From: Psychromonas sp. MB-3u-54
GTDB taxonomy: Bacteria; Pseudomonadota; Gammaproteobacteria; Enterobacterales; Psychromonadaceae
Length of the DNA stretch: 64,000 nucleotides
Assembly: GCF_002836415.1 (NCBI RefSeq)
Contig: NZ_PJBP01000117.1
Location: 31,654 to 95,653, forward strand
Direction of reading: 5' to 3'
Shown: positions 28,079-38,661 of the stretch, one piece after another
Position numbering within the stretch: position 1 is the stretch's first letter
How the letters are laid out: each line of letters opens with the position of its first letter
Translations under genes and position numbers: made by a program
The notes under the pieces: model-generated
What the model saw: only the letters and a program-made list of their open reading frames with translations
What the model was told of the DNA's origin: nothing
Database searches by the model: none

Positions 28079-29110
28079 TTATTCCCAGTCTAAAATAACT
28101 TTACCGGACATACCTGAGCGCATCATGTCGAAGCCAGCTTGGAAGTCATCAATTTTGTAATGATGGGTGATGATGGGTGTAAGATCTAAGCCAGATTGGA
28201 TTAAACTTGCCATTTTATACCACGTTTCAAACATTTCACGACCGTAGATACCTTTAATTACTAGCCCTTTAAATATCACTTGGTTCCAATCTACTGACAT
28301 GTCTGAGGGTGGAATTCCTAATAAAGAAATCTTACCGCCATGGTTCATATTTATTAGCATGCTGTTGAACGCTGATGGGTTACCGGACATTTCTAAGCCA
28401 ACGTCAAAACCTTCAGTCATACCAAGCTCAGAAATCACGTTTTCAAGTTTCTCGTTCATTACGTTTACTGCACGCGTTACGCCCATTTTCTTAGCAAGAT
28501 CGAGGCGATATTGATTAACATCAGTAATAACAACATGACGAGCGCCAACGTGTTTTGCAACTGCGGCTGCCATTATGCCAATTGGGCCAGCACCCGTGAT
28601 AAGCACGTCTTCACCCACTAAATCAAACGACAGCGCGGTATGAACTGCATTACCAAAGGGGTCAAAAATAGCCGCGAGATCATCAGAAATTTCTGCTGAT
28701 ATCTTAAAGGCGTTAAACGCAGGAATGACTAAGAATTCAGAGAAAGCACCTGTGCGGTTTACACCAACACCGGTTGTATTTCGACAAAGGTGAGTACGAC
28801 CACAACGACAGTTACGACAATGTCCACAAGTAATATGGCCTTCACCAGAAACGCGGTCACCAATTTCAAAACCGCGAACTTCTTGACCGACCCCAACTAC
28901 TTCACCGACGTATTCGTGACCAACAACCATTGGAACAGGAATGGTTTTTTGAGACCATTCATCCCAGTTGTAGATGTGTATATCAGTACCACAAATCGCG
29001 GTTTTCTTAATACGTATAAGAAGGTCATTATGGCCCATTTCTGGTTTTTCAACTTCGGTCATCCAGAGGCCTTCTTCAGGCTTTAGTTTTGAAAGTGCTT
29101 TAATTTTCAT
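28079..29110 (-). CDS. tdh: L-threonine 3-dehydrogenase
   Basis: A 343-residue zinc alcohol-dehydrogenase family enzyme (E. coli Tdh 341). Catalytic zinc ligands are in [15 protein letters not shown] and [11 protein letters not shown]; the structural zinc site is [18 protein letters not shown] binding is in [20 protein letters not shown]. It oxidises threonine to 2-amino-3-ketobutyrate in the cytoplasm. It overlaps the kbl stop by one base (TAATG), so the two are co-translated. No terminator is obvious downstream. Confidence 0.97.
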   Translation of the reverse strand: MKIKALSKLKPEEGLWMTEVEKPEMGHNDLLIRIKKTAICGTDIHIYNWDEWSQKTIPVPMVVGHEYVGEVVGVGQEVRGFEIGDRVSGEGHITCGHCRNCRCGRTHLCRNTTGVGVNRTGAFSEFLVIPAFNAFKISAEISDDLAAIFDPFGNAVHTALSFDLVGEDVLITGAGPIGIMAAAVAKHVGARHVVITDVNQYRLDLAKKMGVTRAVNVMNEKLENVISELGMTEGFDVGLEMSGNPSAFNSMLINMNHGGKISLLGIPPSDMSVDWNQVIFKGLVIKGIYGREMFETWYKMASLIQSGLDLTPIITHHYKIDDFQAGFDMMRSGMSGKVILDWE

Positions 29111-30306
29111 TATTTAATTAGCTCCATCTCTTTACCTACTTTGATAAAGGCATCAATTGCGCAATCTAGCTGCTCACGAGAATGAGCTGCAGACATTTGT
29201 GTACGAATACGTGCCTGGCCTTTAGGAACAACAGGGAAAGAGAAAGCAACAACGTAGATGCCTTTTTCTAGTGCTCGTTCTGCGAATTCTGAAGCTACTT
29301 TTGCATCACCTAACATGATAGGAATGATCGCGTGATCAGCACCGCCCATGGTGAAACCTGCCGCTTCCATGCGAGTACGGAAGTGTGCTGAGTTTTCCCA
29401 CAATTTTGTACGTAAATTGCCGGATTCGGCAAGTAAATCAAGAACACGAATTGATGCTGACACGATTGCAGGAGCAACAGAGTTAGAGAACAGGTAAGGA
29501 CGTGAACGTTGACGTAACCAATCAATCACTTCTTTTTTTCCTGAAGTGTAACCGCCTGATGCCCCCCCCATTGCTTTACCTAAAGTACCTGTGATGATGT
29601 CAATACGGTCGATAACATTATGGTATTCATGAGTACCCGCTCCATTGTCGCCCATGAACCCCACTGCATGAGAATCATCAATCATAACAAGTGCGCCATA
29701 TTTATCAGCTAAATCACAAATAGCAGGAAGATTTGCAACCACACCATCCATTGAGAACACACCATCAGTTACTATAAGTGTATGACGAGCACCCGCTTCT
29801 TTCGCTGCGATTAGCTGCTCTTCAAGTTCAGCCATGTTGTTATTTGCGTAACGGAAACGCATCGCTTTACAAAGACGAACACCATCAATGATTGACGCGT
29901 GGTTTAATGCATCGGAGATGATTGCGTCTTCTTTGCCTAGAATGGTTTCAAATAAACCTGCATTGGCATCAAAACATGATGTGTAAAGAATAGTGTCTTC
30001 TTTGCCCAAGAAAGTAGAGAGCTTTTCTTCTAGTACTTTATGTGAGTCTTGAGTACCACATATAAAACGAACTGAAGCCATACCAAAGCCGTGTTCATCC
30101 ATACCGTCTTTTGCAGCTTCAATCAGAGTAGGGTGATTAGCTAAACCTAAGTAGTTGTTTGCACAAAAGTTTAAAACTTCTTGGCCTGTAGAGATAGAAA
30201 TAGACGCTTTTTGCGCAGAGGTAATGATGCGTTCAGATTTGTATAAACCTTCGCTCTTTACTTCTTTAATTTTATTTTTGATCTGAGTGTAAAATGTAGA
30301 AGACAT
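29110..30306 (-). CDS. kbl: 2-amino-3-ketobutyrate coenzyme A ligase (glycine C-acetyltransferase)
   Basis: A 398-residue PLP enzyme of the alpha-oxoamine synthase family, equal in length to E. coli Kbl. Visible are [51 protein letters not shown] and the PLP lysine in [16 protein letters not shown]. It cleaves 2-amino-3-ketobutyrate with CoA to glycine and acetyl-CoA. First gene of the kbl-tdh operon; a LysR gene is divergent 123 bases away. Confidence 0.97.
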   Translation of the reverse strand: MSSTFYTQIKNKIKEVKSEGLYKSERIITSAQKASISISTGQEVLNFCANNYLGLANHPTLIEAAKDGMDEHGFGMASVRFICGTQDSHKVLEEKLSTFLGKEDTILYTSCFDANAGLFETILGKEDAIISDALNHASIIDGVRLCKAMRFRYANNNMAELEEQLIAAKEAGARHTLIVTDGVFSMDGVVANLPAICDLADKYGALVMIDDSHAVGFMGDNGAGTHEYHNVIDRIDIITGTLGKAMGGASGGYTSGKKEVIDWLRQRSRPYLFSNSVAPAIVSASIRVLDLLAESGNLRTKLWENSAHFRTRMEAAGFTMGGADHAIIPIMLGDAKVASEFAERALEKGIYVVAFSFPVVPKGQARIRTQMSAAHSREQLDCAIDAFIKVGKEMELIK

Positions 30307-30429
30307 AGTACTTCCTTCTTTTAATTATGATTGTTGCGTATAAAAAGTATAATAAAAATTCGACAAATAGATTCTAATTGAAACCGATTACTACTATTAG
30401 CCCTACAAATGGAAAAGCATTGATGAATC

Positions 30430-31350
30430 ATGGTCACAAATAAACTTATTACTTTATTGCCCGATCTCGCTACCTACATAGTCGTAGTAAATGAGGGAAG
30501 CTTTACAGCGGCAGCGAAAAAATTGGGTGTTACCCCATCGGCATTGAGTAAGTTAATCACACGCCTAGAAAGTGCGTTGTCCGTTAAGTTGTTTGAACGG
30601 ACAACACGTAGCTTGCTTATTACAGAACCGGGTAAAAAAATATACCAGCAATCCGAAATTATCGTCGAGGCAGCACAACAGGCAATTGATATTTCTAGTT
30701 TGGAGCATATTGTTCCTTCTGGAATCTTAACGGTTGCTGCACCCAAAGCATTTTTAACTATTGTACTTCAACCTTTGGTTACCCCTTTTTTAACTCAATA
30801 CCCTAAAATTCAATTAAAGCTAAGAGCATCGGATGGTGATATCGATATGATAGCTCAAGGTATAGATGTGGTTTTTCGATTAACTGATAAACCGACTGAA
30901 GGTCTTATCATGAAAGAGATAGGTAAGGTTAACTTAACCTTGTGCGCAAGCCCCTCTTATGTAGAGGAGAGAGGATTACCGACTCACCCACAAGAATTAT
31001 CTAATCATGATTGTTTATATTTAGGTGAGACAACAATAGATCACATATGGGAATTTATGAAAGAAGAAGAGAGGCATGTTATTGCGGTGACTGGACGTTA
31101 TGCTGTGAATCATTCTCAAATGAGATTAAATGGTGTTAAAGATGGATTTGGGATCGGTATCTTTCCAGATTTCGTGATTAAAGAAGCATTAGAGAATAAT
31201 GATGTTGTTCCCGTCCTTTCTGATTGGCAGATAAAGGGAAATTATTCTGGAGTGATAGCCATGCAATATGCTCAGAACAAATATATGCCCTCTCGTTTAA
31301 AAGTATTCACAGAGTTTGTAAAAGAGTATTTGATGGAAAAACAACATTAA
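30430..31350 (+). CDS. LysR-type regulator next to kbl-tdh
   Basis: A 306-residue LysR protein of the AaeR/DsdC-like CrgA group by its N-terminus: FTAAAKKLGVTPSALSKLIT and RLESALSVKLFERTTRSLLI. Effector domain follows with LTLCASPSYVEERG and PTHPQEL. It is divergent from kbl and is a good candidate for its regulator, but E. coli kbl-tdh is Lrp-controlled, so this is inference. The ribosome site is weak. Confidence 0.88.
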   Translation: MVTNKLITLLPDLATYIVVVNEGSFTAAAKKLGVTPSALSKLITRLESALSVKLFERTTRSLLITEPGKKIYQQSEIIVEAAQQAIDISSLEHIVPSGILTVAAPKAFLTIVLQPLVTPFLTQYPKIQLKLRASDGDIDMIAQGIDVVFRLTDKPTEGLIMKEIGKVNLTLCASPSYVEERGLPTHPQELSNHDCLYLGETTIDHIWEFMKEEERHVIAVTGRYAVNHSQMRLNGVKDGFGIGIFPDFVIKEALENNDVVPVLSDWQIKGNYSGVIAMQYAQNKYMPSRLKVFTEFVKEYLMEKQH

Positions 31351-31860
31351 TTATGGAAAATTAGCATTAGATTTACCACTAAGCTTGTCTATATTCGAGA
31401 TCTTTAAAAACGCTGGACTCCCCGTACTTTGCTTGGCATTTTAAAGAGTTGCAATGTAACTCAAACAGAGGTGTTTATAAGCAAACGGAAAATAATCGGG
31501 TTAGCAATACGACGGTACTCAATGCACTACCGGCAGCATTTCTGCGCACGATCGTATGCGTTATCGCCTGCTTATGATCTGCCTTCGCACAAATTGCTTC
31601 AACAATGCACACGAAGGTTAACAGACCCTAATGGTTTTTGGCTGTATTACCGTCGGCTGGGAAAAGGCCGCTTTAAAAGTAGATAAGTTGGGCAACTTCA
31701 TTATAGCAATCCGCATAAATATCTGACCTATCTTACTTGTTAAAATTCACGCTCGCGTCGTTGTTTTCAATCCCAATAGCCAGCTATTGCTCAATCAAAC
31801 ATCTTGCTATCATTACTTTTTCCTGCGCAATTTTAGACCATTTACTTATGCGGATTGGTA
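31351..31860. pseudogene. Repeat debris including an IS66 TnpB-like remnant (about 31610-31686, + strand)
   Basis: A frame at 31429-31686 ends RLTDPNGFWLYYRRLGKGRF, which resembles the C-terminal half of IS66-family TnpB proteins (DGDGLCLYYKRLEKGRFVW). The rest of the frame is not recognisable. AAGCAAACGGAAAATAATCG at 31479 is a second copy of a sequence seen at 26672. The call as IS66 is tentative. Confidence 0.45.
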
Positions 31861-31861
31861 T

Positions 31862-32223
31862 TAGGCATTAAATTAACGGCTATAAACCCCAAAATCAAGG
31901 CCCCGCTTCACAAGCAGGACAGATGATTTCGCATAAAGACAGTAGCATAACTAAGTATCTGATGCTGTTGAATTGACCAGGATCTGCTTCGGCAGGTGAA
32001 ATACAGGATATGAACAGCAGAGTGTATTTGTAACGCATAAAACTGAGGGGATAAGGTGTTTATCGATTAAGGCGAATTGACGCTAACCTTTTATCAATTT
32101 TAAGCATTAGCCTGGAAATAATAAAGCCCAGACAAGCTAATGACGCATGATTTGATGAAGAATACTTTTCATTCTTCCAGAAACAACAAAGCCCCGACAT
32201 AAGTCGAGGCTTCATATAATGTT
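31862..32223 (-). repeat. tRNA-Trp downstream repeat, parent copy
   Basis: This is the region 3' of the intact tRNA-Trp gene. Parts recur at 8.2-8.4 and 18.6-18.7 kb (GGGGATAAGG/GATTAAGG, GACGCTAACC, terminator stem) and 31862-31945 recurs at 27.9 kb. Here an extra 60 bases (32120-32175) sit between the GCTAACC block and the terminator, including a second weak hairpin (CCAGACAAGC/AGCC-like). Confidence 0.6.
32183..32212 (-). terminator. Terminator of tRNA-Trp
   Basis: On the minus strand AAGCCTCGAC and GTCGGGGCTT pair (one G-U) around TTAT and are followed by TGTTGTTT, 12 bases after the tRNA 3' end. Confidence 0.8.
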
Positions 32224-32299
32224 TGGCAGGGGCGGAGAGATTCGAACTCCCAACATACGGATTTGGAATCCGTCGTTCTACCGTTGGAACTACGCCCCT
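32224..32299 (-). tRNA. trpT: tRNA-Trp (anticodon CCA)
   Basis: A 76-base gene including an encoded CCA end. Acceptor arms AGGGGCG and CGCCCCT pair perfectly; the anticodon arm is ACGGA-TTCCAAA-TCCGT with anticodon CCA; the T arm holds GTTCGAATC. Transcribed on the minus strand. The 3' half of this gene is duplicated at 8.4 and 18.7 kb. Confidence 0.96.
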
Positions 32300-32500
32300 G
32301 CAGACGTGTTGAATAATACCTAAGCTAGATTTAAAGTAAAGTATTTTATACTGCTAAAATGTTTAACTGACGACAAAACAAACAGTTCAAGCCTAAATGG
32401 ACTCGCATAAAAATTTTATTTTTAACTCATAGCCAGTTGCGACTCTTTAATGTATTTTTAGGTTTCAAACACAATAATCATTTAACAAGGATTGATTAAT

Positions 32501-33625
32501 ATGAGTACCCCACAACCAAGCATCAAACCTGCGGTTCCTAATTTTTCATCTGGTCCATGCGCAAAACGTCCGGGTTATGATGTGAGTCAACTCGATCTTT
32601 GTGCATTAGGGCGTTCTCATCGCTCTAGTCTTGGCAAAAAAGCCTTGGAAAAAGTAATTTCTGATACGGCTGAAATATTACAACTGCCTAAAGGTTACCG
32701 GGTGGGTATTGTGCCCGCTTCAGATACCGGCGCGATGGAGATGATTTTATGGTCAATGCTCGGCCCAAGACCCGTTGATGTCTGCTACTGGGAGTCATTT
32801 GGTGAAGGCTGGTATGGGGATATTATCAAGCAGCTGAAATTAGACAAGGTCAATAAAATCAGTTCAGATTACGGGCAGTTGCCCGATTTATCAAAAGTTA
32901 ATCCGGAAAATGATGTTGTTTTCACTTGGAACGGCACAACATCTGGTGTTAAGGTTGAAAATGGTGATTTTATTAAAGATGATCGCCAGGGCCTAACCAT
33001 TTGTGATGCAACTTCTGCTGTATTTGCAATGCCGTTACCCTGGGAAAAATTAGATGTCACCACCTTTAGCTGGCAGAAAGTGCTTGGCGGTGAAGGCGCC
33101 CACGGAATTATTATTTTAAGTCCCCGTGCCGTTGAGCGTTTAGAAAGCTATACGCCAAGCTGGCCGTTACCTAAAATATTCCGTTTAACAGCAGGTGGAA
33201 AACTGATTGAAGGTATTTTTAATGGCGCAACCATTAACACCCCTTCCATGCTTTGTATCGCTGATTACCAAGACGCCCTTAACTGGGTAAAAGAGATGGG
33301 AGGCGTTCAGGCAAGCATTCAGAAGTCTTTGGATAACTTAGCTGTTTTAGAGACTTTTGTGGCCAATAATAGCTGGATTAATTTCTTAGCCGAAAATGCA
33401 AGTATTCGCTCCAATACCAGCGTCTGTTTATCCCTGGATTTAAGTGATTCACAAATTAAAGCATTGGTTAATTTACTGGCAGAGCAGCAGGTTGCTTTTG
33501 ATATTGCAGCTTATAAAGACGCACCCAGTGGTTTACGTATTTGGTGCGGCAGCACGGTAGAAAAACACGATTTACAAGCTTTATTGCCTTGGCTGACTTG
33601 GGCTTACCAGGAAGTCAGCGCATAA
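32501..33625 (+). CDS. serC: Phosphoserine aminotransferase, alphaproteobacterial/archaeal type
   Basis: A 374-residue PLP aminotransferase. The start [20 protein letters not shown], then [35 protein letters not shown] and the PLP lysine region [15 protein letters not shown] match the longer SerC type known from alphaproteobacteria and Methanosarcina rather than the E. coli SerC type. It converts 3-phosphohydroxypyruvate and glutamate to phosphoserine. The ATG at 32501 follows AAGG by ten bases; an upstream in-frame TTG is less likely. It precedes gor by 26 bases, probably one operon. Confidence 0.88.
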   Translation: MSTPQPSIKPAVPNFSSGPCAKRPGYDVSQLDLCALGRSHRSSLGKKALEKVISDTAEILQLPKGYRVGIVPASDTGAMEMILWSMLGPRPVDVCYWESFGEGWYGDIIKQLKLDKVNKISSDYGQLPDLSKVNPENDVVFTWNGTTSGVKVENGDFIKDDRQGLTICDATSAVFAMPLPWEKLDVTTFSWQKVLGGEGAHGIIILSPRAVERLESYTPSWPLPKIFRLTAGGKLIEGIFNGATINTPSMLCIADYQDALNWVKEMGGVQASIQKSLDNLAVLETFVANNSWINFLAENASIRSNTSVCLSLDLSDSQIKALVNLLAEQQVAFDIAAYKDAPSGLRIWCGSTVEKHDLQALLPWLTWAYQEVSA

Positions 33626-33651
33626 TCGCACAACAAAATTTAAGGATACCC

Positions 33652-35010
33652 ATGAGTAATAATAATTTCGATTTTGACTATATCTGTATTGGCGGCGGCA
33701 GTGGCGGCATTGCCTCCGCTAACCGGGCATCAAAGTATGGACAAAAAGTAGCAATCATTGAAGCAAAAGCATTGGGCGGCACCTGTGTAAATGTTGGCTG
33801 TGTGCCTAAAAAAGCGATGTGGTATGCCGGACAAATTGCAGATGCGCTGCGCTATGCGCCTGATTATGGTTTTGATGCACCGCTTAAAAATTTCAGCTGG
33901 GCAAAATTAATTGAAAGCCGCGAAGCTTATATTGCGCGTATTCATCAATCATATGAACGGGTTTTAGGTAACAATAATATTACTGTGATTGACGGTTTTG
34001 CTAAGTTTATTGATAATCATACGGTTGAAGTCAACGGAAAAACCTACACAGCGCCCCATATTACGGTTGCAACGGGTGGTGCTCCGACTGTCCCAGCAAT
34101 TGAGGGAGCGGAACACGGTATTACATCCGATGGTTTTTTTGCCCTGGATGAGCAGCCAAAACGGGTCGCCGTTGTTGGTGCAGGTTATATCGCGGTGGAA
34201 ATAGCGGGTGTATTTAATGCCTTGGGCAGTGAAACCCATTTACTTTGTCGTCGTCATACTTTTTTGCGTGAATTCGATCATATGCTTTCCTCCACATTGG
34301 TTGAAGTGATGCAGGAAGAAGGCCCGACACTACATACTCACTCAACCCCTAAATCAGTACATAAAAATGCTGATGGCAGCCTGACCTTATATTTAGAAAA
34401 TGAAAAATCGCTGACCGTTGACTGTCTGGTTTGGGCCATTGGTCGTAACCCTGCCAATACTGATATCGGTCTGGAAAATACCGATATTGAACTTAATAAA
34501 CATCAATTTATCAATGTTGATAAATACCAAAATACAACGGCTCAAGGTATTTATGCGGTAGGCGATAATACCGGCGAAATCCAACTAACCCCGGTTGCCA
34601 TCAAGGCCGGAAGATTTTTGTCAGAGCGTTTGTTTAACGGACAACTCGATGCGCATTTAGATGCTAAACTAGTGCCGACAGTAGTCTTTAGCCACCCGCC
34701 AATCGGAACAATAGGCTTGACAGAACTTGAGGCGGAAGAAAAATACGGCAAAAGCAAGCTGAAGGTTTATACCTCACAATTTACCAGTATGTATACTGCG
34801 ATGACGACCATGCGCCAACCAACACGAATGAAATTAGTTTGTGCCGGAGAAAACCAAAAAGTGGTCGGTTTACATTGTATTGGTCTGGCATCCGATGAGA
34901 TTTTGCAGGGTTTTGCGGTGGCCATGAAAATGGGCGCAACCAAAGCGGATTTTGATAGCTGTGTCGCGATTCACCCAACCAGTGCTGAAGAATTTGTAAC
35001 GATGACTTAA
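33652..35010 (+). CDS. gor: Glutathione reductase
   Basis: A 452-residue pyridine nucleotide-disulphide oxidoreductase (E. coli Gor 450). [16 protein letters not shown] binds [16 protein letters not shown] holds the redox cysteines 45 and 50; [17 protein letters not shown] binds NADPH; and the C-terminal [11 protein letters not shown] contains the catalytic His-Glu pair. It reduces glutathione disulphide with NADPH in the cytoplasm. The ATG at 33652 with AAGGA five bases upstream is preferred; the frame is open upstream inside serC. Confidence 0.97.
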   Translation: MSNNNFDFDYICIGGGSGGIASANRASKYGQKVAIIEAKALGGTCVNVGCVPKKAMWYAGQIADALRYAPDYGFDAPLKNFSWAKLIESREAYIARIHQSYERVLGNNNITVIDGFAKFIDNHTVEVNGKTYTAPHITVATGGAPTVPAIEGAEHGITSDGFFALDEQPKRVAVVGAGYIAVEIAGVFNALGSETHLLCRRHTFLREFDHMLSSTLVEVMQEEGPTLHTHSTPKSVHKNADGSLTLYLENEKSLTVDCLVWAIGRNPANTDIGLENTDIELNKHQFINVDKYQNTTAQGIYAVGDNTGEIQLTPVAIKAGRFLSERLFNGQLDAHLDAKLVPTVVFSHPPIGTIGLTELEAEEKYGKSKLKVYTSQFTSMYTAMTTMRQPTRMKLVCAGENQKVVGLHCIGLASDEILQGFAVAMKMGATKADFDSCVAIHPTSAEEFVTMT

Positions 35011-35030
35011 GTCATAAATAAAGACCCAAC

Positions 35031-35072
35031 AAAAAGCCCCGCTTAATATACAGAATTAAGCGGGGCTTTTTG
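35031..35072. terminator. Bidirectional terminator between gor and thyA
   Basis: AAAAAGCCCCGCTTAAT pairs with ATTAAGCGGGGCTTTTT. It serves both convergent genes, with T runs on either strand. Confidence 0.93.
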
Positions 35073-35090
35073 TTTAGTAGGCTTTAAAAA

Positions 35091-35942
35091 TTATACGGAG
35101 AAAGGATATTTAATTGGATCGTGGCATTGATACCCTTCCACTTCAAAATCATCCATGGTTACCCAGGTTTCCAGATCCTGTAATGATTTAATCTTCGGAT
35201 TAATCTTTAATTTTGGAGAGGCAAAGGGTAAACGTGGTAGCTGCACATCACGCATTAATGCCAACTGATCTTCATAAATATGTGCATTTACTATTTTATG
35301 GTAAGCCATGCCCGCTTTTTTACCGGTTATTTGCGCCATTAACGCGAGCAAGGCAAAGACCTGAACTTGATTAAAATTAAGGCCAAGCGGCACATCGCAG
35401 GAGCGTTGGTAACTGGTCAAGTACAGAGTATCGCCAAGTAATGAAAAGGTGTGCGTATGCATACAGGGGCGCAAACAGCCCATTTCAAATTCACCGGGAT
35501 TGTAAAATGTCACTATTTCCCCGCGATCATCGATCCCGTTACTGAGATCATCAACGACTTTTTTAAGCTGATCAATAAAACCGCCGTCCGGCTTAGCCCA
35601 TGAACGCCCCTGAATCCCATAAACACGGCCCATGTCGTCCTCACCTTTACGGTACGGATTATTCAGCCAGGCATTATTGAGATTGGAATTGGCATCCCAG
35701 GTTTTAGTGCCTAATTTTCTGAAATCAGCCGCATTATCATAACCGCGGAGATAACCAATCAATTCTGCAATGGCTGACTTATAAAAACTTTTGCGCGTCG
35801 TTATCATAGGAAATTGATTATTTCCCACATCATACTCAAGGTCGGCATTGATCACCGTCAAACAACGTTTGCCGGTTCGCTCGTTTTCAATCCAGACACC
35901 CTTTTCGACAATGCGCTGACATAATGCTAAATATTGTTTCAT
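35091..35942 (-). CDS. thyA: Thymidylate synthase
   Basis: A 283-residue ThyA, the length of the Vibrio-type enzyme (E. coli has 264). [32 protein letters not shown], the catalytic cysteine in [31 protein letters not shown] and [12 protein letters not shown] are all present. It methylates dUMP to dTMP with methylenetetrahydrofolate. Start-to-stop gap to lgt is 23 bases, so lgt-thyA form an operon, as in E. coli. Confidence 0.97.
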   Translation of the reverse strand: MKQYLALCQRIVEKGVWIENERTGKRCLTVINADLEYDVGNNQFPMITTRKSFYKSAIAELIGYLRGYDNAADFRKLGTKTWDANSNLNNAWLNNPYRKGEDDMGRVYGIQGRSWAKPDGGFIDQLKKVVDDLSNGIDDRGEIVTFYNPGEFEMGCLRPCMHTHTFSLLGDTLYLTSYQRSCDVPLGLNFNQVQVFALLALMAQITGKKAGMAYHKIVNAHIYEDQLALMRDVQLPRLPFASPKLKINPKIKSLQDLETWVTMDDFEVEGYQCHDPIKYPFSV

Positions 35943-35965
35943 TTTCTATTACCTAAACGGGTGAA

Positions 35966-36829
35966 TTATGATTTTTTAGCCAGATTTTTTTTGGCCTTAT
36001 TTTTTTTGGCTTTGGGATTAACGGATTGAGATGCTGCTTGTGCTTTCGCTCTGTAGGCATAAATAATGAATGCCGTTCCGACAAAGATCATAGGCAATGA
36101 TAATAGCTGCCCCATGCTTAGCCCTAAGCTTAACAATCCAAGATGTGCATCCGGCTCTCGTGCAAACTCAACGATAAATCGAAACACGCCATAGGCTAAT
36201 AAAAATAACCCGGTAATTGAGCCAGCTGGTCGGGTTTTACGAATATAGAGGATGAGAATAATAAATAAGACCACACCTTCCAAAGCAAATTCGTACAGTT
36301 GTGATGGGTGGCGGGGTAATGGACCTGCGTTTTGGAAGATAACGCCAAAGGGAGAATCAGTCACTCGTCCCCACAACTCAGAGTTAATAAAGTTACCGAT
36401 ACGCCCGGCGCCGAGTCCAACGGGTAAAAGCGGCACTACAAAATCACCAACGGATAAAATTGAACGTTTATTCTTTATAGCATAAAAAATAATGGCTGTG
36501 GCAACACCCAGCACACCACCATGAAATGACATGCCGCCTTCCCATATTTTAAACAGATAAAGCGGGTTATCTAAAAACAGCGGGAATTGGTAAAACAAGA
36601 CATATCCTACGCGGCCACCTAAAATAACCCCCATAAATCCATAAAAAAGCAGATCGCTGGCTTGTTCACGTGTCCAGATGCCGTTTGATTTATCGCATTG
36701 ACGATTTGCCATCCACAGGGCAAAAGCAAAACCAAGCAAATACATCAAACCATACCAGTGAATATCCAGAGGACCAATACTAATTGCGATTGGGTCTATT
36801 TTGGGTAAAACGAAATTTGAAACTGACAT
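35966..36829 (-). CDS. lgt: Prolipoprotein diacylglyceryl transferase
   Basis: A 287-residue inner-membrane enzyme with seven hydrophobic segments. [35 protein letters not shown] and the Lgt signature [17 protein letters not shown] are visible, including the essential Arg, Asn and Glu. It transfers diacylglycerol from phosphatidylglycerol to the lipobox cysteine of prolipoproteins. The tail is very lysine-rich ([17 protein letters not shown]). Confidence 0.97.
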   Translation of the reverse strand: MSVSNFVLPKIDPIAISIGPLDIHWYGLMYLLGFAFALWMANRQCDKSNGIWTREQASDLLFYGFMGVILGGRVGYVLFYQFPLFLDNPLYLFKIWEGGMSFHGGVLGVATAIIFYAIKNKRSILSVGDFVVPLLPVGLGAGRIGNFINSELWGRVTDSPFGVIFQNAGPLPRHPSQLYEFALEGVVLFIILILYIRKTRPAGSITGLFLLAYGVFRFIVEFAREPDAHLGLLSLGLSMGQLLSLPMIFVGTAFIIYAYRAKAQAASQSVNPKAKKNKAKKNLAKKS

Positions 36830-37035
36830 TTAGCGACTCATTTAACGATGCTTTAAACGGGGTAGTATCATAACCCAATCACCCGATGATACCAATAATA
36901 GCTTCGCATTAAGCACATAGGATGGCGACCACTCACTGAATAAGATTCTGAGATTATTTATCACCTTCGACTCGAAGGCAGACAACTATAGACCGATAGC
37001 TGCAGACCCATTAAGATTGTTCCATTTTTCACCTG
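36830..37035. other. Intergenic region upstream of lgt
   Basis: No gene is supported. It should hold the lgt-thyA promoter; ATGATACCAATAATAGC at 36884 resembles the dispersed ATACCAA elements seen elsewhere in the window. Confidence 0.4.
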
Positions 37036-37161
37036 CAAATGTTAAATCCTTCCCTGCAAATGTTAAATACCTACCTTTAAATGTTAAATATTCACCCGTA
37101 AATGTTATATTTTCACCTGTAAATGTTATATTTTTACCTGTAAATGTTACACTTTTACGAT
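37036..37161. repeat. Six tandem 21-bp repeats upstream of sstT
   Basis: Six units with core (C/T)AAATGTTAAAT...ACCTG follow each other at an exact 21-base period. Because 21 is a multiple of three the minus strand stays open across them as a seven-residue repeat (ITFTGEN/LTFAGKD-like), but no ribosome site is seen and I do not call a gene. Confidence 0.85.
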
Positions 37162-37311
37162 AGGTCTCACAAATCATCAGTCTAAGCACTTTATAATCCC
37201 CCTATACAGCTTTATAATATGCGCCAATTGCCCATCTAAAGGTAATTTCCGTCTACCGGTAACTAATAGATTTATTGGCTAACATCCCACAATATAAAAA
37301 AGGTTTAAGAT

Positions 37312-38562
37312 ATGCCCCCCAACCCCACTCTTTTACAACGATTTTCAAACGGCAGTTTAGTATTACAAATAGTAATAGGCATTGCAGCCGGTTTAACACT
37401 TGCAAGCTTTTCACCAGCAAGCGCCTTATCAATCTCTTTTTTAGGCAGTTTATTCGTCGGTGCTTTAAAAGCTGTCGCACCCATTTTAGTTTTTGTGCTG
37501 GTTGCATCTTCGATTGCGAATAAACAAAAAGACACCCGGACCAACCTCAAACCTATTATTAAGCTGTATTTGGTCGGCACGCTACTTGCAGCTTCTACAG
37601 CTGTTCTGGTGAGTTATTTTTTCCCTACCACCTTAGTACTAGTGGCAACCGATATTCAAGCAACTCCGCCAAACGGAATCCTTGAAGTATTAAATACCCT
37701 TTTATTTAAAATCGTTGATAACCCGGTAAATGCATTAATGAGCGGCAATTTCATTGGCATTTTAGCCTGGGCGGCAGGTTTAGGCTTTGCTCTGCAACGT
37801 GCAAACCAAAGTACCAAACAGGCATTACATGATATCTCCAATGCAGTGACCAACATTGTCCATGTAGTGATACGTTTTGCCCCTCTTGGTATTTTTGGCT
37901 TAGTCGCAGGTACTATTGCAGAAACAGGCTTTGAGGCGCTTTTAGGCTACACCCATTTATTAGCCGTATTACTTGGCTGTATGATCTTAATTGCCTTAGT
38001 GGTTAACCCTCTTATTGTATACAGCAAAACAAAAACGAATCCATACCCTTTAATTTTCAAGTGCTTACGCGAATCTGGCGTCACTGCCTTTTTTACTCGC
38101 AGTTCAGCTGCCAATATCCCGGTAAACATGGCGTTGTGTGAGGAATTAGATCTGCACGAAGATACTTACTCTGTTTCAATTCCGCTTGGTGCAACCATCA
38201 ATATGGCGGGTGCCTCAATAACAATCACAGTATTAACCTTGGCGGCAGTGCATACTCTGGGTATTGAGTTTGATATTGCCACCGCTATTTTATTAAGCGT
38301 GGTAGCAGCTGTTTCCGCTTGCGGGGCATCTGGTGTTGCAGGTGGTTCTTTATTATTAATTCCACTCGCCTGCGGGTTATTTGGTGTACCCAATGAGGTA
38401 GCAATGCAGGTTGTCGCAATAGGTTTCATTATTGGTGTTGTTCAAGATTCAGCGGAAACCGCATTAAATAGCTCAACGGATGTGATCTTTACAGCAGCAG
38501 CTTGTTACGGAGCAGAAGAATTACCAGAAGCTGATACCATTGAAACTGCGGTAACAGCATAG
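37312..38562 (+). CDS. sstT: Serine/threonine:Na+ symporter
   Basis: A 416-residue DAACS-family transporter (E. coli SstT 414). [54 protein letters not shown] (substrate hairpin), [16 protein letters not shown] and the [20 protein letters not shown] end are diagnostic. It imports serine and threonine with sodium. Threonine imported here could feed the tdh-kbl genes of the neighbouring island. Confidence 0.96.
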   Translation: MPPNPTLLQRFSNGSLVLQIVIGIAAGLTLASFSPASALSISFLGSLFVGALKAVAPILVFVLVASSIANKQKDTRTNLKPIIKLYLVGTLLAASTAVLVSYFFPTTLVLVATDIQATPPNGILEVLNTLLFKIVDNPVNALMSGNFIGILAWAAGLGFALQRANQSTKQALHDISNAVTNIVHVVIRFAPLGIFGLVAGTIAETGFEALLGYTHLLAVLLGCMILIALVVNPLIVYSKTKTNPYPLIFKCLRESGVTAFFTRSSAANIPVNMALCEELDLHEDTYSVSIPLGATINMAGASITITVLTLAAVHTLGIEFDIATAILLSVVAAVSACGASGVAGGSLLLIPLACGLFGVPNEVAMQVVAIGFIIGVVQDSAETALNSSTDVIFTAAACYGAEELPEADTIETAVTA

Positions 38563-38585
38563 AAAATGAGTGGCTTTGCTATTTA

Positions 38586-38650
38586 AGATAAAAGATAAAA
38601 GATAAAAGATAAAAGATAAAAGCCGAGTATCAAAACCGGCTTTTATCTTA
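38586..38650. terminator. Bidirectional terminator with tandemly expanded left arm
   Basis: AAGATAAAAGCCG (38613-38625) pairs with CGGCTTTTATCTT (38637-38649) between the convergent sstT and ptsP genes. The GATAAAA part of the left arm is repeated about five times in tandem (38586-38620). Confidence 0.8.
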
Positions 38651-38661
38651 TCTAATAGTGA

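Noticed and set aside
36986..37189. Open frame encoding a seven-residue repeat (TFTGEN-like) on the minus strand
   Set aside because: It is produced by the 21-bp DNA repeats, has no ribosome site and no recognisable ends; reported as a repeat only.
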